From contig JAQYVG010000061.1 of NCBI GenBank assembly GCA_030145595.1, positions 1-14,383 on the forward strand: a stretch of 14,383 bases of DNA, written 5' to 3'. The DNA comes from Desulfobacterales bacterium. GTDB taxonomy: Bacteria > Desulfobacterota > Desulfobacteria > Desulfobacterales > UBA11574. This document shows, piece by piece, positions 1 through 6,824 of this stretch; position 1 is the first letter of the stretch, and the number at the start of each line of letters is the position of its first letter. The notes under the pieces were generated by a model, which saw nothing but the letters and a program-made list of their open reading frames with translations, was not told the origin of the DNA and ran no database searches. The translations under genes and the position numbers were made by a program.

Positions 1-787
1 TTAGATTTTTCGAAAGACCGACTCCCGCCATCGAAGAAAACCATTGAAAGATTGCCTGGTTTTTAAGTTCAAAATAAGCCGGCAGGATAACAGTTGCTCC
101 CCGGTAGACAATTCCACCCAGCATCATGGCCACAAGCAGGATAAGAAAAGCGCCCAGCAGACCATTATCTTCATCGGATTCTTTTTTGTCTGAACGGTGA
201 TCCCCAACAGGCGGTAAAATGGACATCAGACCTACACCCAGCAGATTCAATGCGCCCAGGGCAAGATAGGCCGCCTGGGGCCCCCAGAGCCAGTTGAGCA
301 ACCCGGTCAAAAGGGGCGCCGTGGCAAGACCAAGATTTCCGAACATGCCGTTGTAGCCCATCCCTAAACTGACGCGTTTTATTTCTTTGGAAATCATGCC
401 CAACCCTATGGGGTGATATATGCCTGAAAAGAGGCCCAGGGCGGCCAGAGCGATGGAGAGCCCTGCAGGATTGTCGATTAACAATGAGGCTGCCAGGCCG
501 CTAAGACCTGCGCCAAGATAGTATATTACAAACAGAGGTTTGGCGCCCCAGCGATCGGCAATCATTCCCCAGGGAAGGGCCGTAACTCCAAACAGGCAAT
601 ACATCCAGAAGGAAAGATCCAGGACATATGCCATATCCATCTTCAGTTGGCCGGCCAAAGGAAGCACCAATGCCGGAAAGACCAGCATGTTAAAATGGCT
701 CATAAAATGACCATAACAAGTGGTGAGCAGGATTCGACGTTCACGGGAGTTCATTTGGGGTAAATCAGCTGATTTCTGAGAATTCAT
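1..787 (-). CDS. MFS transporter, partial (C-terminus beyond window edge)
   Basis: An open frame runs from an ATG at 785-787 to the left edge of the window, giving 262 residues with no stop. The protein is a 12-helix-type inner-membrane secondary transporter seen up to about the seventh helix. The loop after the second helix carries the MFS motif A pattern (GMIADRWGAK), and a GIYHPIG segment in the fourth-to-fifth-helix region resembles the YHPxG signature of fosmidomycin-resistance (Fsr) type exporters. A charged loop (SDKKESDEDN) separates the two halves. No good Shine-Dalgarno lies before this ATG; an in-frame ATG 11 codons later is an alternative start. It diverges from the TRAP operon. 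The substrate cannot be read from the sequence. The MFS assignment is secure; the Fsr-like subgroup is inference. Confidence 0.85.
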   Translation of the reverse strand, partial: MNSQKSADLPQMNSRERRILLTTCYGHFMSHFNMLVFPALVLPLAGQLKMDMAYVLDLSFWMYCLFGVTALPWGMIADRWGAKPLFVIYYLGAGLSGLAASLLIDNPAGLSIALAALGLFSGIYHPIGLGMISKEIKRVSLGMGYNGMFGNLGLATAPLLTGLLNWLWGPQAAYLALGALNLLGVGLMSILPPVGDHRSDKKESDEDNGLLGAFLILLVAMMLGGIVYRGATVILPAYFELKNQAIFQWFSSMAGVGLSKNL

Positions 788-1022
788 ATTTGCAACAATC
801 TAACCATTTATAAATTGGACACTAACTAAAAAGCGAATTTTAATACATATAAAAAGACTTAGGTTAAATCAAGCAGGAAGAAACTAAAAATGCAGTCTAT
901 ATTTCTAACCACAATGTATCACTGCCAATAATATAGAAAAGCAGTTTTTGTTGTCGTTAATCTATATTTCTTGCAAGGCGTTGTATTCCTAATAAGCTGT
1001 TTTCTTAATTAATATTATTTTA

Positions 1023-1053
1023 TTGACAGAAATGGCGGTGGATCTTATAGAAT
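1023..1053 (+). promoter_or_regulatory. sigma70-type promoter for the TRAP operon
   Basis: A perfect -35 TTGACA lies at 1023-1028. Two overlapping -10 choices follow: TATAGA at 1046-1051 (17-bp spacer) or TAGAAT at 1048-1053 (19-bp spacer). Transcription would begin near 1058-1061, about 65 nt before the dctQ start. The call rests on consensus match and position only. Confidence 0.55.
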
Positions 1054-1089
1054 ACACTTATTGGAGTTTTGGTGTTGAAGAACTTTGAT

Positions 1090-1114
1090 ATTCCGTTTCA
1101 GCGGAATTTTTTTT
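1090..1114 (+). terminator. hairpin plus T8 in the TRAP leader (possible attenuator)
   Basis: ATTCCG (1090-1095) pairs with CGGAAT (1102-1107) around a six-base loop, followed by eight T from 1107 to 1114. This has the layout of an intrinsic terminator, but the stem is only 6 bp. It lies about 30 nt after the predicted transcription start and just before dctQ, so it could end some transcripts early. No riboswitch-like fold was recognised upstream of it. Confidence 0.4.
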
Positions 1115-1126
1115 GTGGATACGGAT

Positions 1127-1660
1127 ATGAATTTTTTAAAAAAGCTGTGTTTTTGGATCGACACTACCAACGAATGGGTCGGCCGGGGCGTCTCCTGGGT
1201 TACGCTTGGCCTGGTGCTGGTCGTATTTGTTGATGTTGTCATGCGTTACATTTTCAATACCAGCTATGTCTTCACCCAGGAACTTGAATGGCATCTGTTT
1301 GCTTTTATCTTTCTCATCGGGGCCGGTTACACCTTGCTCCACGAAGGCCATGTGCGCGTGGATATCTTTTATCAGCGCCTGGGATTCAAGGGCCGGGCCT
1401 GGATCAATTTGATCGGTGTAATTGTTTTTTTACTGCCCGGTTGCATTATGGTCATCGTTACGTCCTGGCAATTTGTGTACGACGCCTGGAAGATCATGGA
1501 AGGTTCGCCTGATCCGGGCGGCATCCCGTACCGTTACCTGGTCAAAGGAACCATTACCGTAGGATTTTTCCTGCTTTGTCTTCAAGGCATCTCGTTGGGT
1601 ATTCACAGTCTGTTGCAGATATTGGGGCAAGAAGATCTAATGGAGGAAAAAGCGTCTTAA
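1127..1660 (+). CDS. dctQ: TRAP transporter small membrane subunit DctQ
   Basis: The 177-residue protein is the four-helix small permease subunit of a TRAP transporter, which pairs with DctM in the inner membrane to import a substrate delivered by DctP. Predicted helices lie at about 18-40, 55-75, 92-115 and 138-160. The segment QELEWHLFAFIF followed by GAGYTLLHEGHVRVD is the typical DctQ core. I chose ATG 1127 (MNFLKK); the frame extends up to a TTG at 1085, but that would put the leader hairpin inside the coding region. The SD before 1127 is weak. The stop overlaps the dctM start (TAATG), so the two permease genes are translationally coupled. Family call is firm; the start is less certain. 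Confidence 0.9.
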   Translation: MNFLKKLCFWIDTTNEWVGRGVSWVTLGLVLVVFVDVVMRYIFNTSYVFTQELEWHLFAFIFLIGAGYTLLHEGHVRVDIFYQRLGFKGRAWINLIGVIVFLLPGCIMVIVTSWQFVYDAWKIMEGSPDPGGIPYRYLVKGTITVGFFLLCLQGISLGIHSLLQILGQEDLMEEKAS

Positions 1661-2985
1661 TGGAATATTTGCCGGCATGGATGTTTTTGGCGCTGACAAT
1701 TCTTTTGATGGCCGGATTTCCGGTGACCTTTACCTTGTTAGGTACCGCTCTTTGTTTCGGTCTCATCGGTTTTGGGTGGTCGTTTTTTAATCTGCTGCCC
1801 CTGCGCATTTGGGGTGTCATAACAAACGTCACTCTTATTGCCGTGCCCTTGTTTGTGTTCATGGGAGTAATGCTGGAACGATCCGGCCTGGCCGAGGAAC
1901 TCCTTGACACCATGGGTATTTTGTTCGGGCGCTTACGCGGCGGCCTGGCCATCTCGGTTATAGCTGTTGGCGCTATGCTGGGGGCGTCCACCGGCATCGT
2001 TGGTGCCACCGTTGTAACCATGGGTCTTTTGGCAGTACCTACTATGCTGAGACGCGGATACCAAAAAGAAATGGCAACCGGAACCGTGGCAGCATCCGGG
2101 ACCCTGGGTCAGATCATTCCCCCGAGTATTGTTCTGGTTCTCATAGGTGATATCGTCGGGGTTTCGGTCGGAGATCTTTTTCTCGGTGCGGTTTTCCCGG
2201 GTCTGGTCCTGGTGGGCCTTTATACGACATACATTCTCGTGGTGGCTTATTTTAAGCCGGATCTCGCTCCTGCCGTTCCACAAGCAGAACTGGATGCCAT
2301 TTCGACGGGACAATTGGCGGTGCGGGTGGGCAAGGCCTTAATTCCGCCCGTTTTCCTAATGATTGCTGTTCTGGGTTCCATCTTCGCCGGAATTGCATCG
2401 CCTACCGAGGCTGCAGCAGTCGGTGCCGTGGGAGCAACCTTGCTGACGGTGATCAATCGTAAGTTCAAAATGGAGACCCTGCGTGCAGTCATGCTTACAA
2501 CGGTTCGACTGACCTGTATGGTATTCATCATTCTATGCGGGGCGGCCGCCTTTGGCCTGGTTTTCCGTGGCCTGGGCGGTGATGATCTCGTAAGGGGTTT
2601 TCTGGGGTCGCTGGCGAGTAAATACAGCCACGGAACAGTATTGTTCATCGTCATGGCTGTTATCTTTATCATTGGTTTTTTTTTAGATTTCATCGAAATT
2701 ACTTTTATTCACGTACCGGTCCTGGCCCCGATTATGATCGATTTCGGCTACGATCCGGTCTGGTTCTGTATTCTTATTGCAGTCAATCTGCAGACATCTT
2801 TTATGACACCGCCTTTCGGCTTCTCTCTGTTTTATCTCAAGGCGGTGACGCCCCCGGAGGTTACTACCGGAGATATCTACCGCGGGATTGTTCCTTTTGT
2901 CATCGTTCAGCTCATTGGACTGCTAATCGTGGTCTTCTTCCCACAGTTGGCTACCTGGCTGCCGGAGATTGTATTCGGGCGCTGA
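1660..2985 (+). CDS. dctM: TRAP transporter large permease DctM
   Basis: This 441-residue polytopic protein is the ion-coupled transport subunit of the TRAP system, normal in length for DctM. It has about 12 hydrophobic segments and the family signatures GASTGIVGATVVTMGLLAVP, GTLGQIIPPSIVLVLIGD, GIASPTEAAAVGAVGA and NLQTSFMTPPFGFSLFYL, the last two typical of the substrate and ion region. The frame is open further upstream, but the ATG at 1660, overlapping the dctQ stop, is preceded by GGAGGA at 1642-1647, a somewhat long 12-nt spacing. The following 145-bp gap to dctP contains a possible separate promoter. Helix count is by eye. Confidence 0.95.
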   Translation: MEYLPAWMFLALTILLMAGFPVTFTLLGTALCFGLIGFGWSFFNLLPLRIWGVITNVTLIAVPLFVFMGVMLERSGLAEELLDTMGILFGRLRGGLAISVIAVGAMLGASTGIVGATVVTMGLLAVPTMLRRGYQKEMATGTVAASGTLGQIIPPSIVLVLIGDIVGVSVGDLFLGAVFPGLVLVGLYTTYILVVAYFKPDLAPAVPQAELDAISTGQLAVRVGKALIPPVFLMIAVLGSIFAGIASPTEAAAVGAVGATLLTVINRKFKMETLRAVMLTTVRLTCMVFIILCGAAAFGLVFRGLGGDDLVRGFLGSLASKYSHGTVLFIVMAVIFIIGFFLDFIEITFIHVPVLAPIMIDFGYDPVWFCILIAVNLQTSFMTPPFGFSLFYLKAVTPPEVTTGDIYRGIVPFVIVQLIGLLIVVFFPQLATWLPEIVFGR

Positions 2986-3025
2986 AAGAGGCTGAAGGTA
3001 TCAAATCGCAAAGTGAGTTTATATC

Positions 3026-3053
3026 TTGACAATGAGACTGCAGTGAATAAAAC
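3026..3053 (+). promoter_or_regulatory. possible internal promoter before dctP
   Basis: TTGACA at 3026-3031 is followed after 16 bp by TAAAAC at 3048-3053, which matches the -10 consensus at four of six positions. It lies in the dctM-dctP gap. TRAP receptors are usually needed in excess over permease subunits, which fits an extra promoter, but the evidence is only sequence resemblance. Confidence 0.35.
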
Positions 3054-3133
3054 ATTCTGTATCCCTTGTAGTCAATTTGTACAGTTTTTCACGCTACATG
3101 TTCATTAACACCATCAAACTAAGGAGGTTTATG

Positions 3134-4282
3134 ATGAAGAGACGTGATTTTCTGAAAAAGGCGGGATTGAAAGCAGCCGCGGCGGCTGCGGTGACAGCCG
3201 GAGTTGTAGGTTGTGCCAAAAAAGAGGAAGAAAAAAAAGAGGAAAAGAAAGCACCAGCAGTAGTGGCCAAAAAAACTTATAATTGGAAAATGGTTACTAC
3301 CTGGCCGCCGAAACTTCCGGTGCTCCAGGAAGGTTGCGAACGGTTGGCTAAACGGATCGGAGAACTAAGCGACGGCCGGCTCCAAATCAAGGTATATGCC
3401 GCCGGCGAACTGGTCCCAGCCATGGGAATCTTCGATGCCGTTTCCCAGGGTACCGTCGAAGTTGGCAGTGGTGCCAGTTATTACTGGGCCGGTAAGGCTC
3501 CGGCAGCCCAATGGTTTGCCGCCGTTCCATTTGGCATGAACGCTCAAGGCATGGCGGCCTGGTTCCACGGCGGTGGCGGCCTGAAGCTTTGGGAAGAAAC
3601 CTATGCGCCGTTTAACCTGATTCCTCGCCCCGGAGGTTCCACCGGCGTTCAGATGGGCGGATGGTTCAACAAGAAAATCAACTCCATTAAAGATTATAAG
3701 GGACTGAAGATGCGTATCCCGGGCTTAGGGGGCAAGGTTATCGCCAAAGCCGGCGGCACGGTCGTCCTGTTGCCCGGCGGTGAGATTTTCACTTCCCTGG
3801 AGCGCGGCGTCATTGACGCTACCGAATGGGTCGGCCCATTACATGACCTTAGAATGGGATTTTACAAGGCTGCTAAATACTACTACTATCCCGGCTGGCA
3901 TGAACCCGGAACATATCTGGAGTATTTCTTCAATAAAAAGGCATACGAATCGCTGCCAAAGGATTTACAGCACATCATAGACGCTGCCTGTATGGAAAAT
4001 GAACACTGGGTACTGTCTCAATTCGACGCCCGCAATGGTGCGGCACTGCAGACGCTGATCAACAAGCACAAGGTAAATCTGATCAAGTTCCCCGATACGG
4101 TTCTCGATGACTTGCGCCAACTGGCTGCAGAAGTTGTGGCCGAGGAAGCAGCCAAAGACGCTATGTCCAAAAAAGTTAATGATGCCTTTCAAAATTTCCA
4201 GAAAGTGGTCGGGACCTGGGGCAGTGTTTCTGAAAAAGCCTACTACGATATCATTGCTTTCAAATTCTCTCTTAGGGGATAA
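3134..4282 (+). CDS. dctP: TRAP substrate-binding lipoprotein DctP (TakP-like, Tat-exported)
   Basis: The 382-residue protein is the extracytoplasmic receptor of the TRAP system. Its N-terminus has a twin-arginine motif (MKRRDFLKKAG), an alanine-rich hydrophobic core and a lipobox VVGC with Cys27, followed by a Lys/Glu-rich linker (about 29-48). It is therefore predicted to be exported folded by Tat and lipid-anchored. The mature part looks like the TakP / 2-oxoacid group: TTWPPKLPVLQEG near 55-67, GVQMGGW around Gln173, LKMRIPGLGG with Arg194 (the conserved TRAP carboxylate-binding arginine), and DATEWVGP with Glu231-Trp232. Keto- or hydroxyacid binding is inferred. Two ATGs occur (3131 and 3134); AAGGAGG at 3121-3127 gives better spacing to 3134. 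A hairpin follows the gene. Confidence 0.93.
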   Translation: MKRRDFLKKAGLKAAAAAAVTAGVVGCAKKEEEKKEEKKAPAVVAKKTYNWKMVTTWPPKLPVLQEGCERLAKRIGELSDGRLQIKVYAAGELVPAMGIFDAVSQGTVEVGSGASYYWAGKAPAAQWFAAVPFGMNAQGMAAWFHGGGGLKLWEETYAPFNLIPRPGGSTGVQMGGWFNKKINSIKDYKGLKMRIPGLGGKVIAKAGGTVVLLPGGEIFTSLERGVIDATEWVGPLHDLRMGFYKAAKYYYYPGWHEPGTYLEYFFNKKAYESLPKDLQHIIDAACMENEHWVLSQFDARNGAALQTLINKHKVNLIKFPDTVLDDLRQLAAEVVAEEAAKDAMSKKVNDAFQNFQKVVGTWGSVSEKAYYDIIAFKFSLRG

Positions 4283-4326
4283 AAAAAAGAGAGCTAAAAT
4301 GATTCGGTTTTTACAAAAAAAATGCC

Positions 4327-4368
4327 ATAAATCGCCGGCTGGTCCAGTCAGACCGGCCGGCGATTTAT
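4327..4368. terminator. 18-bp hairpin after the TRAP operon
   Basis: Arms at 4327-4344 and 4351-4368 pair over 18 bp, with one T:G pair, around the loop CAGTCA. The stem is GC-rich inside (CGCCGGC) with AT ends. No T run follows on the plus strand; on the minus strand a run of eight T follows after a short gap. It probably ends or protects the dctP message. Its AAATCGC...GCGATTT edges recur in the palindromes at 11082-11235. Confidence 0.6.
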
Positions 4369-4378
4369 TCGCAAACAC

Positions 4379-4531
4379 CTTTCCGAAAATGTACACTACG
4401 CCCTAAAATATGCAACTTTTATTGCCAACGGGCAGGGGATACTTGCAGAAGCTATGCTGGGCAGCACCTCACGCCGGGTGCTTAGGCGTTGTGAAAAACC
4501 CGTAATGGTTGTTCGCTTGCCGTCTGTTTGA
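4379..4531 (+). pseudogene. universal stress protein (UspA family) remnant, internally deleted
   Basis: In one frame up to the TGA at 4529-4531 the translation contains SENVHYALKYATFIAN, like the first helix of UspA proteins, followed almost at once by AEAMLGSTSRRVLRRCEKPV and MVVRLPSV. That last part matches the UspA C-terminal nucleotide-binding region (G-S-x-S-x-x-V-L-R) and final strand. The central ~90 residues expected between them are absent, as is the N-terminal ILVPVDGS-like strand. The frame is open from 4331, but there is no plausible start codon before an ATG at 4454, which lies inside the C-terminal block. I read it as a decayed gene. UspA proteins such as TeaD are known partners of TRAP transporters, so this may be a lost regulator of the adjacent operon. 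Confidence 0.65.
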
Positions 4532-4540
4532 GGAAAACCT

Positions 4541-5179
4541 ATGGATAAATTTACTCAACCGGATTTTAAATCAGCTGCCCTGATAACTATCGACACCCAG
4601 CGTGACACTCTTGACGGACAGCCTTTCGAGACTCCGGGAACTTCTTTGATCCTGCCGCAAATGCAAAAACTGCTCCAGATCTTTCGACAACACGGCAAGC
4701 CCATAATTCACATTGTTCGGATATACAAAAGAGACGGGAGCAATGTAGATTTGTGCCGGCGTCAGGCCGTGTTACAGGGCAGCGAAATATTAATCGAGGA
4801 TACACCTGGTTGCGAATTGGCGGCGGAACTTTTTCCAGACCAAAACATCACGCTTGATTATCAAAGATTGTTGTCAGGCGACATTCAAAGTGTATCGACT
4901 AATGAAGTTATTATCTACAAATCACGCTGGGGAGCTTTTTACCAGACGCCCCTTAATGCACACCTGAAAAGTCTTGGGGTTTCAACGCTCATCTTTACCG
5001 GCTGCAATTACCCCAACTGTCCCCGAACCTCCATATACGAAGCCAGTGAACGCGACTACAAAATAGTACTGGTTGAGGATGCTCTATCCAGTCTCTATCC
5101 GCAAGGGCGAGAAGAAATGAACAATATCGGGATCCATATCATGAGCACCTTGGACTTGCTTAAAGCGTTGAATATTTAA
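4541..5179 (+). CDS. isochorismatase-fold cysteine hydrolase
   Basis: This 212-residue protein belongs to the isochorismatase-like / nicotinamidase-type hydrolases, cytoplasmic enzymes that cleave amide or related bonds through an Asp-Lys-Cys triad. The triad is visible: Asp18 in ITIDTQRD, Lys127 in YKSRWGAFY, and Cys160 in TGCNYPNCPRTSIYEASERD, where the second cysteine aligns with the nucleophile. Length is normal for the family. It starts at ATG 4541 with GAGG at 4530-4533, right after the Usp remnant stop, and ends 1 bp before the converging MFS gene. The metal ligands of true nicotinamidases are not evident, and the substrate cannot be told. Family confidence is high; function within it is open. 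Confidence 0.9.
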   Translation: MDKFTQPDFKSAALITIDTQRDTLDGQPFETPGTSLILPQMQKLLQIFRQHGKPIIHIVRIYKRDGSNVDLCRRQAVLQGSEILIEDTPGCELAAELFPDQNITLDYQRLLSGDIQSVSTNEVIIYKSRWGAFYQTPLNAHLKSLGVSTLIFTGCNYPNCPRTSIYEASERDYKIVLVEDALSSLYPQGREEMNNIGIHIMSTLDLLKALNI

Positions 5180-5180
5180 A

Positions 5181-6368
5181 CTACGGCTGCGGCACGTTCT
5201 CCTTGCGCATTTCTGTGATGCCGGCCCACAGTGGAATCGCCAGAATCAAGACACCTAAGGCTGCGGTTCCGTACCAACGGGCAAACAAATAGGCATAACC
5301 GCTGATGGTGATGCCGATGGAACCTCCAAGGTAGTAGAACAGTACATATAAAGAGTTTGCACGGCCCCGGCCGGCGGTCAATTTACGGTTGAGAGATCCT
5401 GCGGCGGCGGCGTGTATTGTGAAAAAACCGGCACAAACCCCCAAAAGACTTACCATGATCACAGCCAACGATTGGATCAGCGTAATTCCGATGGATATGC
5501 CGAAAACCAACACACCCAGCAGCATGGTTTTGCCGTTGCCGATACGGTTGCAAAGATTACCGGCCAGCGGGCCGACGATAATTCCGGAAATGTATGCCAG
5601 GTACATCATCGTGATGATTGTGGTGGAGGCGTCAAAAGAAGGCCCCGAGAGATAAAAAGGCAGGTAATTAAAAATCGAAGAAAATACGAAGAAAGCCCCG
5701 AAGACCGCAATGTAGATGCGCATGAGATCTGGTCGTGAAAGCAGGGCGATAAAACCCGTGGCTTCGGTTTCAATCTCGCCGCTGTAGTCTTCCCGGGGCA
5801 GTAGACAAACCGCAACGATTGTTGCAGACAAGAGCAAGAAAGAAGCAATTCCAAAAGCATAGCGCCAGTGCAGTGCCTGGTGGATCCAGCCCCCTAACAA
5901 ACGGCCTCCGAGGCCGCCGGCGACCGTGGCTGATACATAAGATCCCATCACAACGTTGAGTCGTTCTTGGGGTAAGCTTCTTGCCAGATAGGCTGCCAGA
6001 CAGGTTGTCAGGGATGGGATAAAGAGCCCCTGTAAAAAGCGTGCGGTAACCAGAAGGGGCAGGCTGCGGGTTATGCTGCAGAAAAGACAACATACCGTGA
6101 CTGCCAACCCGCCTGTTAAGATGATGGGTTTAATTGGATAACGATCAACTAACTTGCCAAACGGCAAAGTGGAAAGAGCGATACCGAGGATAACGAATGA
6201 AATGGTAAATGACGCCCGGGTTTCGCTGACTCCGAATTCTCCTTGCAGTACGGGCAGTACGGGCTGAAGAATGTAAATAGTACTGAAAGCGGCGGCTACG
6301 AGACAAAATACCACGGCCTGAAGGCTTAATCCGATTACGCCCGGACGTTTATAAGGTAAGTCAGACAT
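5181..6368 (-). CDS. MFS transporter, YnfM-like
   Basis: The 395-residue protein is a complete 12-helix MFS permease of the inner membrane. Its N-terminal region (ILQPVLPVLQGEFGVSE) and motif A equivalent (GKLVDRYPIKP) after the second helix resemble YnfM-type putative efflux proteins. The second half repeats the pattern at GPLAGNLCNRIGNGKTMLLG. The ATG at 6366-6368 has no clear Shine-Dalgarno, but no better start follows soon after. Its stop (5181-5183) lies 1 bp from the stop of the convergent hydrolase gene, so there is no room for an ordinary terminator between them. It is downstream, in the same direction, of the unknown three-gene operon and could be read through from it. Export role and substrate are inference. 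Confidence 0.9.
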   Translation of the reverse strand: MSDLPYKRPGVIGLSLQAVVFCLVAAAFSTIYILQPVLPVLQGEFGVSETRASFTISFVILGIALSTLPFGKLVDRYPIKPIILTGGLAVTVCCLFCSITRSLPLLVTARFLQGLFIPSLTTCLAAYLARSLPQERLNVVMGSYVSATVAGGLGGRLLGGWIHQALHWRYAFGIASFLLLSATIVAVCLLPREDYSGEIETEATGFIALLSRPDLMRIYIAVFGAFFVFSSIFNYLPFYLSGPSFDASTTIITMMYLAYISGIIVGPLAGNLCNRIGNGKTMLLGVLVFGISIGITLIQSLAVIMVSLLGVCAGFFTIHAAAAGSLNRKLTAGRGRANSLYVLFYYLGGSIGITISGYAYLFARWYGTAALGVLILAIPLWAGITEMRKENVPQP

Positions 6369-6385
6369 TGATCAATAATATTAAG

Positions 6386-6401
6386 CATCAAACACTTGAT
6401 G
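6386..6401. other. small inverted repeat before the YnfM-like gene
   Basis: CATCAA (6386-6391) and TTGATG (6396-6401) form a 6-bp stem around ACAC, about 18 bp upstream of the MFS start. There is no T run in either direction. It could be an operator half-site pair or chance; I see no regulator gene next to it. Confidence 0.25.
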
Positions 6402-6450
6402 AATTCGACTTTTTACAAATTCGTCACTGATGGCATAGGTGTAAATAAAT

Positions 6451-6792
6451 TCAAGGTACGATTATTCTGGATTCTTCTTTTTGTTGCATTTTCTTTAAAT
6501 TTTCCAGCATCTTTTCAATGGAAATTTTCATGGCTTCCGGGAATTTTTCCATGGCTTCTTTCAGATTATTAGCCTCCAACTGGCTTTGGATCGGCAAGGG
6601 TCCTTGTGGGGTCATTAGCTGCGTATGTCCTACGAAAATCGGTTTACGGCTTTTATCTTTGATTCCGTTTGGTTTTACCGGCGCAAGGCGGCGGATGGAA
6701 GCCATATCGAGATCAGTAAAAGTCTCCTCAAGGTAAAGGTTGTTCTGATTCACCTGTAACTCAATTGCATTAATTTCGTCAGCACTGTCCAT
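6451..6792 (-). CDS. conserved hypothetical cytoplasmic protein, 113 aa
   Basis: This small soluble protein has no signal peptide or membrane segment. It begins acidic (MDSADEINAIELQVNQ), has a central region around IRRLAPVKPNG, a motif FVGHTQLMTPQGPLPIQ at roughly 53-69, then a charged helix rich in Lys/Glu (ISIEKMLENLKKMQQKEE) and ends RIIVP. It resembles small proteins annotated only as cytoplasmic protein in Desulfobacterota; that is recollection, not a search, and I know no function. The start is supported by an excellent SD, AAGGAG, about 7 nt before the ATG. It lies 32 bp downstream of the 581-aa gene on the same strand, so it is probably the last gene of a three-gene operon. Confidence 0.75.
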   Translation of the reverse strand: MDSADEINAIELQVNQNNLYLEETFTDLDMASIRRLAPVKPNGIKDKSRKPIFVGHTQLMTPQGPLPIQSQLEANNLKEAMEKFPEAMKISIEKMLENLKKMQQKEESRIIVP

Positions 6793-6824
6793 GGTTCATC
6801 TCCTTCAAGATTATTTTATAATTT

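Larger units (their letters stand above)
788..1126. other. AT-rich gene-free stretch between divergent genes
   Basis: This stretch separates the MFS gene from the TRAP operon. It is AT-rich and holds no convincing gene. Its right end carries the promoter at 1023-1053 and the hairpin at 1090-1114. An SD-like GGAG at 1063-1066 precedes a GTG at 1072, which opens a 53-codon frame ending at 1233 that overlaps dctQ out of frame; I do not call it a gene. Nothing else stands out between 788 and about 1020. Confidence 0.6.

Noticed and set aside
1085..1126. Longer dctQ start at TTG 1085
   Set aside because: It would place the terminator-like hairpin in the coding region, and the added residues are not typical of DctQ. 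ATG 1127 is simpler.
1072..1233. 53-codon ORF with SD-like GGAG in the TRAP leader
   Set aside because: It overlaps dctQ out of frame over most of its length, its sequence resembles nothing I know, and the SD is weak. Kept only as a possible leader peptide in a finding.
4541..5179. Nicotinamidase (pncA) assignment for the cysteine hydrolase
   Set aside because: The triad is present, but the Asp/His metal-binding residues typical of nicotinamidases are not evident, so only the broad family is claimed.
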